A stretch of 64,000 nt of DNA from Candidatus Neomicrothrix sp. UBA825 (GCA_002295705.1 DBHP01000091.1:28551-92550), one strand, 5' to 3'. Shown: positions 1 through 9,118, numbered from the stretch's first letter. Notes: generated by a model from the letters alone, not told the origin. Numbers and translations: made by a program.

Positions 1-263
1 AGGACGGCAATTGTCTGCTTAGGCCCCAGACAAATCATTGCCACATCAATTTGATCCTTTGGAATACCATCAACAGACTTTAGGGTTTGTATCCCAAGTA
101 CCTCTGGTGTTTTGGGGTTCGTAGCGAATATATTACCTTCAAAACCTGCTGCAAGTATGTTGTGGAGAGCGACAAAACCAAATTTCCCTGGATGAGTGGA
201 GGCTCCAATAACAGCAATTCCCTTTGGGTTAAATAGGGTATGTAAATTCTGCTGATGCATCAT
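1..263 (-). CDS. ADP-forming acyl-CoA synthetase, CoA-binding (alpha-type) subunit, partial at left edge
   Basis: The first 87 codons of a gene that runs off the left edge. The start is a double ATG at 263-258, and the first ATG overlaps the stop of the upstream ATP-grasp gene as ATGA. The visible protein begins MMHQQNLHTLFNPKGIAVIG and continues with GASTHPGKFG and ATNPKTPEVLG. This is the Rossmann-type CoA-binding domain of the succinyl-CoA ligase alpha / acetate-CoA ligase (ADP-forming) family. The pair would interconvert an acyl-CoA plus ADP and phosphate with the acid, CoA and ATP. The acyl substrate cannot be told. The phospho-histidine region lies outside the window. Confidence 0.8.
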   Translation of the reverse strand, partial: MMHQQNLHTLFNPKGIAVIGASTHPGKFGFVALHNILAAGFEGNIFATNPKTPEVLGIQTLKSVDGIPKDQIDVAMICLGPKQTIAV

Positions 264-892
264 GACTTGATAACAAGTGCGTCAACAGCAATCGGCAGAT
301 TGCCATTTATCACAATGGGGTTAACATCGATAGCTTGTATGACTGGGTCCGCTAAACCACATTTTGCAATTGCCTCCAACATGTCTGCGAGTGCCTCGAG
401 GTCGACATCGGGTTCACCGCGAAATTGATTAAGTAGAGCATTTGACTTCAGTTCAAAGACCATGCGCATCAACTCTTCCCGCGAGCATGGAAGCAAGCGA
501 AAAGATGCATCCGAAACCGCTTCTGCGAAGATGCCGCCTAAACCGAACATAATTGTTGCTCCAAAGTCCTTATCGATATGGTAGCCAGCTATAAATTCTC
601 GTTTTCCCGAAATATGCTCGCAAATAAGGAATTCGCTAACATTGCTATTACTTGCTCGCATCTCGTTGAAAGCAACGCTTAAGTCAGTCTGATTATTTAT
701 TCCTAACTTCACTCCGCCCAACTCGCTTTTATGTTCAGTCCCATCGCCAGATATTTTCAGAACAATTGGGTATCCGATCTCCAGAGCGGCGGCGGCGGCC
801 TCTTCATAGCTTTTTGCTGTAAATTCCTTGCACGAGATTACCCCGAATTCACTCAATAGTCTTTTGCTTTCAAATTCTGTTAGAGAGTTCAT
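260..892 (-). CDS. ATP-grasp (beta) subunit of an ADP-forming acyl-CoA synthetase
   Basis: 210 residues forming a single ATP-grasp_5-type domain. It opens with the family hallmark of a short helix (TEFESKRLLSEFGV), then a GYPIVLKISGD strand and the HKSELGGVKLG nucleotide-binding loop around residues 40-63. The C-terminal QAIDVNPIVI segment is the conserved metal/ATP site. The length matches stand-alone beta subunits of acetate/acyl-CoA ligase (ADP-forming). It sits immediately upstream of the alpha-type subunit with a 4-nt overlap, so the two are almost certainly co-translated. An AGAGG ribosome binding site precedes the ATG. The acyl substrate is unknown; malonyl-type or branched-chain acids are as plausible as acetate. 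Confidence 0.8.
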   Translation of the reverse strand: MNSLTEFESKRLLSEFGVISCKEFTAKSYEEAAAAALEIGYPIVLKISGDGTEHKSELGGVKLGINNQTDLSVAFNEMRASNSNVSEFLICEHISGKREFIAGYHIDKDFGATIMFGLGGIFAEAVSDASFRLLPCSREELMRMVFELKSNALLNQFRGEPDVDLEALADMLEAIAKCGLADPVIQAIDVNPIVINGNLPIAVDALVIKS

Positions 893-979
893 TTTTTAAC
901 ACTACCTCTTGTCTAAGTCCGCCAACACTCTTAGTTGCCACACCTGCATTAGGAATAGTAGTTTTCTCATGAGGGAATT

Positions 980-1360
980 ATGAAAATTTTAGCGGCTTTA
1001 TTTATTGACGATATATCAATGTTTGAGAATGAGAATGGGTTAACACGTTTAAATCTCTCAGGTGTTCAGTTTACTATTGCTGTTTCGGAGCCTTTTCCCC
1101 TGACTCTTGCACCACATTTGGTAGTCCTTATTCACAGCGATCAAGAGTCAAATGGGGCTGGAGTTTTGGAAGTCACTTACCATTGCGAGGAAAACGAAAT
1201 TGCTCGCAACGTACAACCATTACAAATAGAACCAGGATTATTTGCGTACAGACTAATCAGAGCTGAATTAGAATTAGTCAATCCAGGAAAAGTTTTTGCC
1301 CACTGTCGTCTTAATCAGGATGACCCGATGATTGTTCCTTTAACAATTAAGGCTGCTTGA
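980..1360 (+). CDS. Small beta-rich hypothetical protein
   Basis: 126 residues with no catalytic motif that I recognise. The sequence is rich in alternating hydrophobic residues, suggesting a beta-sandwich. It has no signal peptide despite the hydrophobic start (MKILAALFIDD). A clear GAGGG ribosome binding site lies 5 nt before the ATG. The N-terminal pattern resembles short actinobacterial proteins of the DUF6941 type, but I hold that only weakly. It sits alone between the divergent acyl-CoA synthetase operon and transketolase, 72 bp before tkt, and may be co-transcribed with tkt. Confidence 0.6.
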   Translation: MKILAALFIDDISMFENENGLTRLNLSGVQFTIAVSEPFPLTLAPHLVVLIHSDQESNGAGVLEVTYHCEENEIARNVQPLQIEPGLFAYRLIRAELELVNPGKVFAHCRLNQDDPMIVPLTIKAA

Positions 1361-1432
1361 TAACAAATTTAATTTTAATTTCCTGCCCAATGCCTTCTTG
1401 CAAGTTAATGTATACACGTTGATGGGAGCGAC

Positions 1433-3352
1433 ATGACAGAAATTAAGACAGATAGTGATTTAGAGCAATTGGGGATCAATACTATTCGGGGCTTGTCAAT
1501 GGATGCCCCTCATGCAGCTAGTTCCGGTCATCAAGGAACTGCGATGGCACTTGCACCCCTTGCGCATGTTCTGTTCACTCGTGTTTTGCGTTATAGCGCT
1601 AAACACCCTGATTGGTTTAATCGTGATCGTTTTATTTTAAGTGCTGGACATGCATCAATTTTGCAATACGCAATGCTTCACCTAACGGGGTACGGGCTAA
1701 CTTTGGAGGACCTAAAGGACTTCAGACAGTTGGATAGCTTAACTCCAGGACACCCTGAAGTTGGTCACACAGCTGGAGTTGAGGTTACGACTGGACCACT
1801 AGGCCAAGGTTTCGCTAATGCGGTAGGTATGGCAATTTCAGAGCGTTGGCTGAGAGCAAAGTTCGGTAGTGAGAACATCAATCATAATGTTTTCGTGATC
1901 TGCGGTGATGGTGATCTTTCAGAAGGGATAAGCCATGAGGCTGCTTCTCTTGCAGGCAGTCAGCAATTAGGAAACCTCATCTGTATTTATGACGATAACC
2001 ACATAACTATTGATGGGCCTACTGAACTGTCTCTTGCAGATGATGCTGCCAAAAGGTTTGAAGCATACGGTTGGGATGTGATGGATCTGGGTGAATCTGG
2101 TGAAGACTTGGATGCACTCGAGAATGCATTGCTTGAAGCTAAATCAAATACAAGCTCGCCAACAATCATTATTCTGCGAACGCATATAGGGCACCCCTCT
2201 CCTACTCTGACTGACAGTCCCAGTGCTCACGGGTATGCGTTTAAGGATAAGGAAATTTTTGAGACTAAAGAGCTTATGGGTTTGCCCCCCGAAGAATCTT
2301 TCTTCGTTCCCTCTGAGGTATTGGATATGTACAGAGCAGCTGGAGAACGATATCAACAGGAAGCCGAAGCATACAGCTGGCAAGCCGAAGATCATATGGG
2401 AAGTTGGAACCTATCCTCCACCCGAAATTTATATGAAGAGAGCGTGGGAGAAAGTGTGGCTACCAGAGTGGCAAGTGGGATATGCCTTAATGAAATAGCA
2501 AAAGATTTGTCAATAATAGCTGGAGGCGCTGACTTAACTGGCAACACTGGAACTGCTTTAACGGGTTTTGAGCAATTATCTCCATCCTCCCCATCTGGTA
2601 AGCAGCTCTTTTATGGGGTTCGTGAGCATGCGATGGGAGCTGTCATGAACGGAATCGCCTTACACGGTTGCATAGTGCCTGTCGGAGGAACCTTTCTAGT
2701 TTTCAGCGATTACATGAGACCAGCAATTCGCCTTGCAGCTATATCCAAGGCCAAGGTCATCTATTCTTTTACACATGACTCTGTTGGTGTCGGTGAAGAT
2801 GGACCAACACATCAGCCGATTGAACAAATTATGTCTCTTCGCTCTATTCCTGATCTATTAGTGATTAGGCCTGCAGATGCGAAAGAAACTGTAGCTGCTT
2901 GGATCACTGCTTTGAATCACGATGGACCAACTGCATTGATTCTGTCTCGTCAAAACTTACCCATACTTGCTGAAACGAGCGTTGATCTCGCCCAAAGTGG
3001 AAGTTACTTCTTAAAGGAAGACAATGATGCAAATACAACTCTCATCGCTACTGGCTCTGAAGTTTCACTTTGCATGGAATACGCTACCAATGCACCGGTA
3101 AACGTATTGTCAATTCCATCTTGGGAACTTGCCGAGCAATTTTCACCTGAGATACAGAGATGGGACGAATATTCAGCTAACAAAACTGTAATTTCTGTAG
3201 AAGCAGGAGTAACCCTTGGTTGGTCGCGATATGCCGATAGGTCTATAGGAATTGATCGTTTCGGCGCTTCCGCTCCAGGAAATGAGGTCATGGATGCTCT
3301 CGGCATCAATGTAATCAACATTGACAAAGAAGTTAAAGAGGAAGGAAACTAA
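1433..3352 (+). CDS. tkt: Transketolase
   Basis: 639 residues, the usual length for bacterial transketolase. It transfers two-carbon ketol units between sugar phosphates in the non-oxidative pentose phosphate pathway, using thiamine diphosphate and a divalent metal. The family signatures are in order: SSGHQG at about 31-36, SAGHAS at about 70-75, GPLGQG, the ThDP/metal motif GDGDLSEG from about 158, and the pyrimidine-domain stretch HDSVGVGEDGPTHQP near 447. A GGGAG ribosome binding site precedes the ATG. The stop abuts the TTG start of transaldolase, so the two non-oxidative pathway enzymes form one transcription unit. No oxidative-branch genes follow in this window. Confidence 0.96.
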   Translation: MTEIKTDSDLEQLGINTIRGLSMDAPHAASSGHQGTAMALAPLAHVLFTRVLRYSAKHPDWFNRDRFILSAGHASILQYAMLHLTGYGLTLEDLKDFRQLDSLTPGHPEVGHTAGVEVTTGPLGQGFANAVGMAISERWLRAKFGSENINHNVFVICGDGDLSEGISHEAASLAGSQQLGNLICIYDDNHITIDGPTELSLADDAAKRFEAYGWDVMDLGESGEDLDALENALLEAKSNTSSPTIIILRTHIGHPSPTLTDSPSAHGYAFKDKEIFETKELMGLPPEESFFVPSEVLDMYRAAGERYQQEAEAYSWQAEDHMGSWNLSSTRNLYEESVGESVATRVASGICLNEIAKDLSIIAGGADLTGNTGTALTGFEQLSPSSPSGKQLFYGVREHAMGAVMNGIALHGCIVPVGGTFLVFSDYMRPAIRLAAISKAKVIYSFTHDSVGVGEDGPTHQPIEQIMSLRSIPDLLVIRPADAKETVAAWITALNHDGPTALILSRQNLPILAETSVDLAQSGSYFLKEDNDANTTLIATGSEVSLCMEYATNAPVNVLSIPSWELAEQFSPEIQRWDEYSANKTVISVEAGVTLGWSRYADRSIGIDRFGASAPGNEVMDALGINVINIDKEVKEEGN

Positions 3353-4441
3353 TTGCTATTTCAGCTATATGAGGATTTCGGACAGAGTCCATGGTTAGAT
3401 AATTTACGCCGAGAGTGGGTTAACTCCGGGAGACTTCAAGAGTGGGTTGACAACGGTGTTCGTGGCCTCACATCGAATCCTTCAATATTTGAAAAGGCTA
3501 TAAGCACATCAGATGCTTATGACAAACAATTCAAAGAGCTAATCTTGGCCAATAACTCCGTCGAAGAGGCCTACTGGGAATTGGTAATAACTGATATTGC
3601 TGGAGCAGCCAAAGTACTTGATTCCGTTTACCAAAAGAGTGCCGGTACCGACGGCTACGTATCTGTAGAAGTTGATCCAAGACTAGCAAGAGATACCAAT
3701 CGCACTATTCAAGCTGCTCGAAGCTTAAATAACCGACTAGACCTACCCAATATTTATATAAAAATACCTGGGACAGCGGAGGGTATACCTGCCATCAGAC
3801 AAATGATTTCCGAAGGAGTTTCCGTCAACGTAACACTACTCTTTTCTGTGGAACGATACGAACAGGTAATTGAGGCATTTTTAAGCGGACTTGAGGAAAG
3901 AGAAGGTGATCTATCAGATGTTTCGTCTGTCGCTTCTTTCTTCATTTCAAGAACTGATTCAGAAGTGGACAAACGTTTAGAAAGCATCGGAAGCGACACG
4001 GCTACCGCCCTAAAGGGAAAGACCGCTGTTGCTCAGGGGCAATTAGCCTATAGATCCTTTCTTAAAGCTTTTGGAAGTGACCGTTGGAAAGCACTAGAAA
4101 AGCGAGGCGCCAGACTCCAGAGACCACTCTGGGCATCTACCTCAACTAAAGATCCTCAATACCCAGACACTCTCTACGTTGATTCTTTAATCGGCCCCAA
4201 TACGGTTAACACCCTTCCAGATGCAACTCTCAAAGCTTTCGTTGACCATGGAACCTTAAGAAGAACCATAGATATTGACTTCGATGTCGCGGATCGAGTT
4301 ATTAGCGACGTTCAGGAACTCGGTATCAATTTAGATGAAGTAGCGAATTTACTTGAATTACAAGGTGTGGAAGCCTTTGAAAACTCCTTTGAAAACCTAC
4401 TTGAAACACTCACTGCAAAAGGACGTACTCTCACAGAGTAA
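3353..4441 (+). CDS. tal: Transaldolase
   Basis: 362 residues. It moves a dihydroxyacetone unit between sugar phosphates via a Schiff base and partners with transketolase. The LTSNPSIFEKAI motif near residue 40, the Schiff-base lysine in IYIKIPGT near 136, and RPLWASTSTKDPQY near 260 are diagnostic of the actinobacterial/cyanobacterial Tal class of 360-390 residues. The start is TTG directly after the tkt stop codon. It is supported by a GAGGAAGG ribosome binding site inside the end of tkt (around 3338-3345), so translation is probably coupled. The first residues (MLFQLYEDFGQSPWLDNL) match the family start well. Confidence 0.95.
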   Translation: MLFQLYEDFGQSPWLDNLRREWVNSGRLQEWVDNGVRGLTSNPSIFEKAISTSDAYDKQFKELILANNSVEEAYWELVITDIAGAAKVLDSVYQKSAGTDGYVSVEVDPRLARDTNRTIQAARSLNNRLDLPNIYIKIPGTAEGIPAIRQMISEGVSVNVTLLFSVERYEQVIEAFLSGLEEREGDLSDVSSVASFFISRTDSEVDKRLESIGSDTATALKGKTAVAQGQLAYRSFLKAFGSDRWKALEKRGARLQRPLWASTSTKDPQYPDTLYVDSLIGPNTVNTLPDATLKAFVDHGTLRRTIDIDFDVADRVISDVQELGINLDEVANLLELQGVEAFENSFENLLETLTAKGRTLTE

Positions 4442-4442
4442 G

Positions 4443-4470
4443 TTGCAATTTGAAACCTACCTGCTAACAT
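4443..4470 (+). promoter_or_regulatory. Promoter of leaderless hxlR-type gene
   Basis: TTGCAA at 4443-4448, a 16-nt spacer, and TAACAT at 4465-4470. The GTG start of the next gene is 6 nt after the -10 box, so transcription should begin at or next to the start codon. Confidence 0.6.
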
Positions 4471-4476
4471 CGCATT

Positions 4477-4932
4477 GTGCACGATAAATCCCAACCATGT
4501 TCAATTGATTCAACTTTGTCCGTGATTGGGGACAGATGGACTATTCTAATACTGCGAGACCTCTTCAGAGGGGTGAGACGGTTTGAACAACTTCGACAAG
4601 ATCTCGGTATCGCAAAGAACATTCTAAGCGACCGATTAAGCAAACTTGATGCTGCAGGAATTATTCTCCAACGCCCATATCAAAGCAATCCTATACGCAA
4701 TGACTACTACCTCACTGAGAAAGGGAAGGATCTTTCACCGTCACTCATTGCACTGATGCATTGGGGAGATAAATGGTACGCAGACGGTAATCCGCCTACG
4801 ATTCTCACCCACGCAAAGTGCGGTACGGCATTAACACAGATAACTTTATGCCCACGTTGCGATGTCCAGGTAAATCCAAATGAAATAGCCAGTCGACCTT
4901 CAGAAGAATCGATCCTCAAGGCAACTAGATGA
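4477..4932 (+). CDS. HxlR-family winged-helix transcriptional regulator
   Basis: 151 residues. The core (residues 7-100) is the HxlR/MarR-like winged helix: CSIDSTLSVIGDRWTILILR, then RRFEQLRQDLGIAKNILSDR and LSKLDAAGIILQRPY. The N-terminal Cys (C8) is the residue used for redox or electrophile sensing in some family members; a sensing role here is inference. The tail (about 115-151) carries four cysteines/histidines (HAKCGTALTQITLCPRCD) that could bind zinc, an extension seen in many actinobacterial homologues. The GTG start lies 6 nt after a -10 box. The gene overlaps fbiC by 4 nt, hinting at regulation of, or by, F420 biosynthesis or redox state. Confidence 0.88.
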   Translation: MHDKSQPCSIDSTLSVIGDRWTILILRDLFRGVRRFEQLRQDLGIAKNILSDRLSKLDAAGIILQRPYQSNPIRNDYYLTEKGKDLSPSLIALMHWGDKWYADGNPPTILTHAKCGTALTQITLCPRCDVQVNPNEIASRPSEESILKATR

Positions 4933-7301
4933 ACACTTTATCCACTTCTTCACTTGCAAGCTTAATGTCTGAAGCGCAAAGTATTCGTGACAATAATTTT
5001 GGATCAAGAGTTACCTACTCACCAAAAGTTTTCATACCACTAACACATCTCTGTAGAGATAAATGTGGATACTGCACCTTTGCTCAACCTCCGGCAAGAG
5101 TTCAAGCACCCTACCTTTCACCAGACGAAGTAATAGAAATTGCGTTCCAGGGTGCGGTGGCTGGTTGCCATGAAGCACTTTTCACTTTGGGAGAGAAGCC
5201 CGAGTTACGCTACCCTGCCGCTCGGAAATGGCTAGACGAACATGGATATGAAAGCACAATACACTACCTTTACGCGATGGCTCAGATAGTTCTAGATGAG
5301 ACAGGTCTTCTGCCACATGCCAATGCTGGGGCGATTTCAAAAGAAGAAATGTCAATGCTTCGTGAAGTATCCCCATCACAAGGCATGATGATTGAATCGC
5401 TCAATGCAAATCTTGACTGCCATAGAGGGGCCCCAGATAAGGATCCTATCCGAAGGCTTCAGACACTTACAGATGCCGGCGATTTGTCCATACCTTTTAC
5501 AACTGGCTTATTAGTGGGTATCGGTGAATCTAGAGAAGATAGAATTCAGACAATTAAAGCTATTGCTGATCTACATAATCAGTTCGGCCACATTCAAGAA
5601 GTCATTGTTCAGAACTTCCTTCCCAAACCCGGAACGACAATGCATAAGAAGAAGCCGGCTCCGGAGAATGATTACCTTGAAACAATCGCTTTGGCTAGGA
5701 TATTGTTACCTAAAGATATTCACGTTCAAGCCCCACCCAACCTGTCCGATGACTTCTCCATTCTCCTCAAGGCAGGGATTGATGACTGGGGTGGTGTATC
5801 ACCGGTAACCGCAGATTTTGTGAACCCCGAGAGACCATGGCCATCACTAGAACGCTTGAGATCAATTTCTGAAAATAACGGGTACTTTCTTGCCCCTAGA
5901 TTAACCGTCTACCCCGAGTTCATCCGAGAACCCGAAAAGTGGCTTGATAAGAAATTGCATTTTCCCGTCATGGATCGTTCTGATAGTGAACTTCTAGGAA
6001 GAGATGATCCTGGTTCGATATTTCCCGAGAAGATAGAAATCATTACGAACGTGAATGACGGTGCTGAGGTAGCCCAAGTTGGAGAGGATTCAACACAATG
6101 GTACTCTGGCTCCTCAACGTCTCCAGCTAACCTTCTTTTGGATAAACCCAAAACTTCCAAAGAGATTGACGAAATCCTCGACGAAGTTGCCTCAGGGCGG
6201 GATCTTAACGAAAAGCAGATAGTGAAGTTATTTAGTGCTAGGGGCGGACAGGTTCACACAATTGTGAGCTATGCAGACTCTCTTCGAGAAACTGTTAACG
6301 GGAATACAGTCACTTACGTATCAAATTGCAACATAAATTACACAAACGTATGCACTTTCAAGTGTAAATTTTGTGGTTTCTCAAAAGGTCCGCTTTCTCT
6401 GAATTTACGAGGCAAACCATATTTGCATTCGTTAGAAGAAGTTATCGCTCGCGCTGCGGAAGCCCATGCAAATGGAGCTACAGAAGTTTGCCTACAAGGA
6501 GGAATTCACCCTGATTTTGATGGCGATTACTACATTGACATGTGCCAAGCGATTCATGATGAACTCCCCAATTTGCATATTCACGGTTTCACGGCGCTAG
6601 AAGTTACGGAGGGCGCTAAACGTTTAGGCGAAGATTTAAGCAGCTACTTGAAGAGAGCATACGATGCCGGGCTTCGGTCACTGCCTGGAACGGCAGCGGA
6701 AATCCTAGATGATGAAATCCGCAGTGTATTGTGCCCGGATAAAATATCAACGGAAGAATGGTTAGAAGCTCACAGAACCGCCCATAACATTGGTTTACGA
6801 TCAAATGTTACAATGATGTTCGGCAGTGTTGAGGAACCAACTCACTGGGCGCGTCACTTTATCCGGACAAGAGAGCTTCAGCGGGAGACTGGAGGTTTCA
6901 CTGAATTCGTTGGCCTACCCTTTGTTCACATGGCTTCACCAATTTATCTTCGGAAAGGAGCCCGTCGCGGACCAACTTTCCGTGAAAATCTTCTCGTGCA
7001 TGCCATAGCAAGGATTGTTTACCATGGGTACATAGACAACATTCAGGCATCATGGGTGAAGATAGGTTTAGATGGCATGAAGCAGATGCTTCAAGCCGGA
7101 GTAAATGATGTTGGTGGCACATTAAATGGAGAGAATATATCTCGCGCAGCTGGAGCAAAGCATGGACAAATGTTAGGTAGAAGCCAATTTGAAGAATTAT
7201 GTGAGCCATTGGGTCGAGAGCTCATTCAGCGCACCACTCTCTACAAATCACTTCGTGGATATAACCCACAAAAAAAGCGTATTTCAGTAGCTGCTGAATA
7301 A
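4929..7301 (+). CDS. fbiC: FO synthase, fused CofG-CofH radical SAM enzyme
   Basis: 790 residues. It makes the deazaflavin chromophore FO of coenzyme F420 from tyrosine and a flavin-pathway pyrimidine. Two complete radical SAM halves are present. The CofG half has CRDKCGYC (C42, C46, C49), and the CofH half has CTFKCKFC (C475, C479, C482), each binding a [4Fe-4S] cluster. The order (CofG then CofH) and fusion are as in mycobacterial FbiC, though somewhat shorter than that protein. The linker around residues 370-440 is poorly conserved. The start ATG overlaps the HxlR stop as ATGA. No other F420 genes (fbiA, fbiB, fbiD) are in the window, but the gene implies that F420-dependent enzymes exist in this organism. 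Confidence 0.95.
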   Translation: MNTLSTSSLASLMSEAQSIRDNNFGSRVTYSPKVFIPLTHLCRDKCGYCTFAQPPARVQAPYLSPDEVIEIAFQGAVAGCHEALFTLGEKPELRYPAARKWLDEHGYESTIHYLYAMAQIVLDETGLLPHANAGAISKEEMSMLREVSPSQGMMIESLNANLDCHRGAPDKDPIRRLQTLTDAGDLSIPFTTGLLVGIGESREDRIQTIKAIADLHNQFGHIQEVIVQNFLPKPGTTMHKKKPAPENDYLETIALARILLPKDIHVQAPPNLSDDFSILLKAGIDDWGGVSPVTADFVNPERPWPSLERLRSISENNGYFLAPRLTVYPEFIREPEKWLDKKLHFPVMDRSDSELLGRDDPGSIFPEKIEIITNVNDGAEVAQVGEDSTQWYSGSSTSPANLLLDKPKTSKEIDEILDEVASGRDLNEKQIVKLFSARGGQVHTIVSYADSLRETVNGNTVTYVSNCNINYTNVCTFKCKFCGFSKGPLSLNLRGKPYLHSLEEVIARAAEAHANGATEVCLQGGIHPDFDGDYYIDMCQAIHDELPNLHIHGFTALEVTEGAKRLGEDLSSYLKRAYDAGLRSLPGTAAEILDDEIRSVLCPDKISTEEWLEAHRTAHNIGLRSNVTMMFGSVEEPTHWARHFIRTRELQRETGGFTEFVGLPFVHMASPIYLRKGARRGPTFRENLLVHAIARIVYHGYIDNIQASWVKIGLDGMKQMLQAGVNDVGGTLNGENISRAAGAKHGQMLGRSQFEELCEPLGRELIQRTTLYKSLRGYNPQKKRISVAAE

Positions 7302-7341
7302 AGAAACTTTAACTTTAGATGGATAAACAAGAAAGCTAGCT

Positions 7342-7509
7342 CTAAATAGACTCTGACCTAGCAAGACACCAATCTTTGCAATCCTGACCAGGTAATGCAT
7401 CACATTCCAGACAAGGGCCCTCATCTTCTTCAAATAGGTCATCAAGTTGGTCGTTTTGTTGTTTTAAGGCTCTAGCCTCTTCGTACCTTCGGTGTCTTCC
7501 CTTTTTCAT
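7342..7509 (-). CDS. 55-residue cysteine-rich small protein (putative zinc-binding)
   Basis: A short ORF read by hand: ATG at 7509-7507, stop TAG at 7344-7342, with a near-perfect GGAGGAA ribosome binding site 5 nt upstream. The N-terminal 30 residues are charged (MKKGRHRRYEEARALKQQND, then DDLFEEDEG). The C-terminal half has CLECDALPGQDCKDWC, a C-x2-C-x7-C-x3-C arrangement reminiscent of the CxxC-A-PG-C zinc fingers in actinobacterial and actinophage small proteins. It is the last gene of the pyk-to-rnd operon, 74 nt after the RNase D stop. The function is unknown. Being next to an RNase makes an RNA or zinc role possible, but this is only context. Confidence 0.65.
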   Translation of the reverse strand: MKKGRHRRYEEARALKQQNDQLDDLFEEDEGPCLECDALPGQDCKDWCLARSESI

Positions 7510-7583
7510 GATTCCTCCACACAGCCAAGTATCTAAGGGGATGATCTTTTATATTCTAGTCGTGATGATGCATTTTGTGCGCT

Positions 7584-8750
7584 TTAAGGGAGAGTTCCTC
7601 TACTCTCAATGATTAAACGTCCATCATCAAATGAAAGCGAACATTTTCCTTGCAATAAATTATCAACCTGCTCGCCTATCTCTTGATGTCGCCACCCTTC
7701 CTTAAGTCTACAAGTACTTTCCCCTCGCAAAAGGTCCTCAATATCAGAACGGCTTCCTAATAAAGCAGGATCGATGTTCTTATCAGTTGCGAATTGTGCA
7801 AGCCAAGCAGAAAGCAAGGTAACTGCCGGCCGCATATCAGGGGGCAAGGATTTCTTTCGATTTTTAAAGCTAGGAATTGGATCGGCCTTAAGACCCTTTT
7901 CGACAATCTTCAAAAGGTGCTGTCCCTTCTCTTTTTGGTATTGGGCGGAATCGAAACCACGAATATTCTTTAAATCCGATAACTTTGTCGGTTTTCGTTG
8001 CGCAATCCCCACCAAGGCTAAATCAGACATAATGTAGCGGTTTGGGATATCGTTCTTTTGGGCAGCTAACTCTCGCCATTCAGCTAAGGCTTGGGCTACT
8101 CCACGAGCTTGTTTATTGAGATGCTTGGCTTCTTTAATTCGTTGCCAGGCATCTTTTGGATCGATCAACTTCTGTCGCTTCTCTAAAAATGTTGCAAATT
8201 CCGCCTTAGCCCATTCATGCCTTTTGAGCTCTATCAGTCGTTGAGTAAGCACTTGGTACAAATCAAGTAGATGCCTGACATCGGAGGCAGCATACCTAAG
8301 TTGACTTTCTGTCAATGGACGTTGCAACCAATCGGTCAGCCTATCACCCTTTGTTAATTTCAGTCCTAGCAAATTTTCGTGAAGTGAAGCTAGTGATGGT
8401 GTTCGCATTCCAAGAAATCCAGCAGCGATTTGGGTATCAAAAATACTGGTAGGAACTGCCCCCGTCGCTCGATGAAGAACCTCCAGGTCTTGTGATCCGG
8501 CATGAAAGACGGCAGTTGAATTTGAAAGAAATATCTTTGATAATACGCTTAAGTCCAAATTCAGTGGGTCAATTATTACCAAGCGATCACTCCATCGCAA
8601 CTGAATTAGGGCCAGCTTTGCAAAGTAGGTCTTCTCCCTGTGGAATTCAGTGTCAATGGCGTAAATATCACTTTTACCAAGCTCTTTGACAATAGAAAGT
8701 AGTCCAGCTTGATCATCAATAACTTCAGCATCAATTAGGTCAGAATTCAT
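7584..8750 (-). CDS. rnd: Ribonuclease D (3'-5' exonuclease with HRDC domain)
   Basis: 388 residues from the ATG at 8750, which follows the rhodanese stop as TAATATG. A longer reading frame exists, but it would overlap the rhodanese gene by almost 150 nt. The DEDDy exonuclease residues are visible: D33 and E35 in AIDTEFHRE, the Asp in FHAGSQDLEVL, and the Asp and Tyr in YAASDVRHLLDLY. An HRDC nucleic-acid-binding domain follows (ARGVAQALAEWRELAAQKND). The enzyme trims 3' ends of tRNA precursors and other stable RNAs. There is no good ribosome binding site, so translation is probably coupled to the rhodanese gene. Confidence 0.93.
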   Translation of the reverse strand: MNSDLIDAEVIDDQAGLLSIVKELGKSDIYAIDTEFHREKTYFAKLALIQLRWSDRLVIIDPLNLDLSVLSKIFLSNSTAVFHAGSQDLEVLHRATGAVPTSIFDTQIAAGFLGMRTPSLASLHENLLGLKLTKGDRLTDWLQRPLTESQLRYAASDVRHLLDLYQVLTQRLIELKRHEWAKAEFATFLEKRQKLIDPKDAWQRIKEAKHLNKQARGVAQALAEWRELAAQKNDIPNRYIMSDLALVGIAQRKPTKLSDLKNIRGFDSAQYQKEKGQHLLKIVEKGLKADPIPSFKNRKKSLPPDMRPAVTLLSAWLAQFATDKNIDPALLGSRSDIEDLLRGESTCRLKEGWRHQEIGEQVDNLLQGKCSLSFDDGRLIIESRGTLP

Positions 8751-8751
8751 A

Positions 8752-9087
8752 TTAGTACAGAGGCAAATCTGAATCTCCAAAATCATACGCGCGTCCTGAA
8801 GAAACCCAGTCTTTTGTCCCGCCTGCGATGTTAATAGCATCAATATCGAATTTCGATAAGAAGTCTCCAGCCACTTTGGATCGATTGCCAGAAGCACAAA
8901 TCAAATAGACAGGCCTATCCAAGGGAAACTTGTTAATATTTTCAGGAACTTCTGCCAAGGGCAACAATTCAGCCCCTGGAACTCGCATCTCTATGAATTC
9001 ATATTCCTCACGTACATCAACGAGGCAGATATTTTCTAAATCTAATTTAGCGAGTTCATCTATTGATATTTCACCGATTTCTGTCAA
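8752..9087 (-). CDS. Single-domain rhodanese-like sulfurtransferase
   Basis: About 111 residues. I prefer the TTG at 9087, which has AGGAG 4 nt upstream, over a TTG 15 nt earlier at 9102 that lacks a ribosome binding site. The active-site loop CASGNRS contains the catalytic Cys and fits a thiosulfate/persulfide-carrier rhodanese (CxxGxR type). VDVREEYEF and INIAGGTKDWVSSG are the other family motifs. The single domain has no fusion partner. It lies between mobA and rnd; sulfur transfer for molybdopterin or tRNA thiolation would be consistent with its neighbours, but the substrate is not determined. Confidence 0.88.
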   Translation of the reverse strand: MTEIGEISIDELAKLDLENICLVDVREEYEFIEMRVPGAELLPLAEVPENINKFPLDRPVYLICASGNRSKVAGDFLSKFDIDAINIAGGTKDWVSSGRAYDFGDSDLPLY

Positions 9088-9118
9088 GATGCTCCTATAC
9101 AAACCTGCGTTATCTAGA

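Noticed and set aside
8751..8897. N-terminal extension of RNase D
   Set aside because: It would overlap the well-supported rhodanese gene by almost 150 nt, and the added residues are not RNase D-like.
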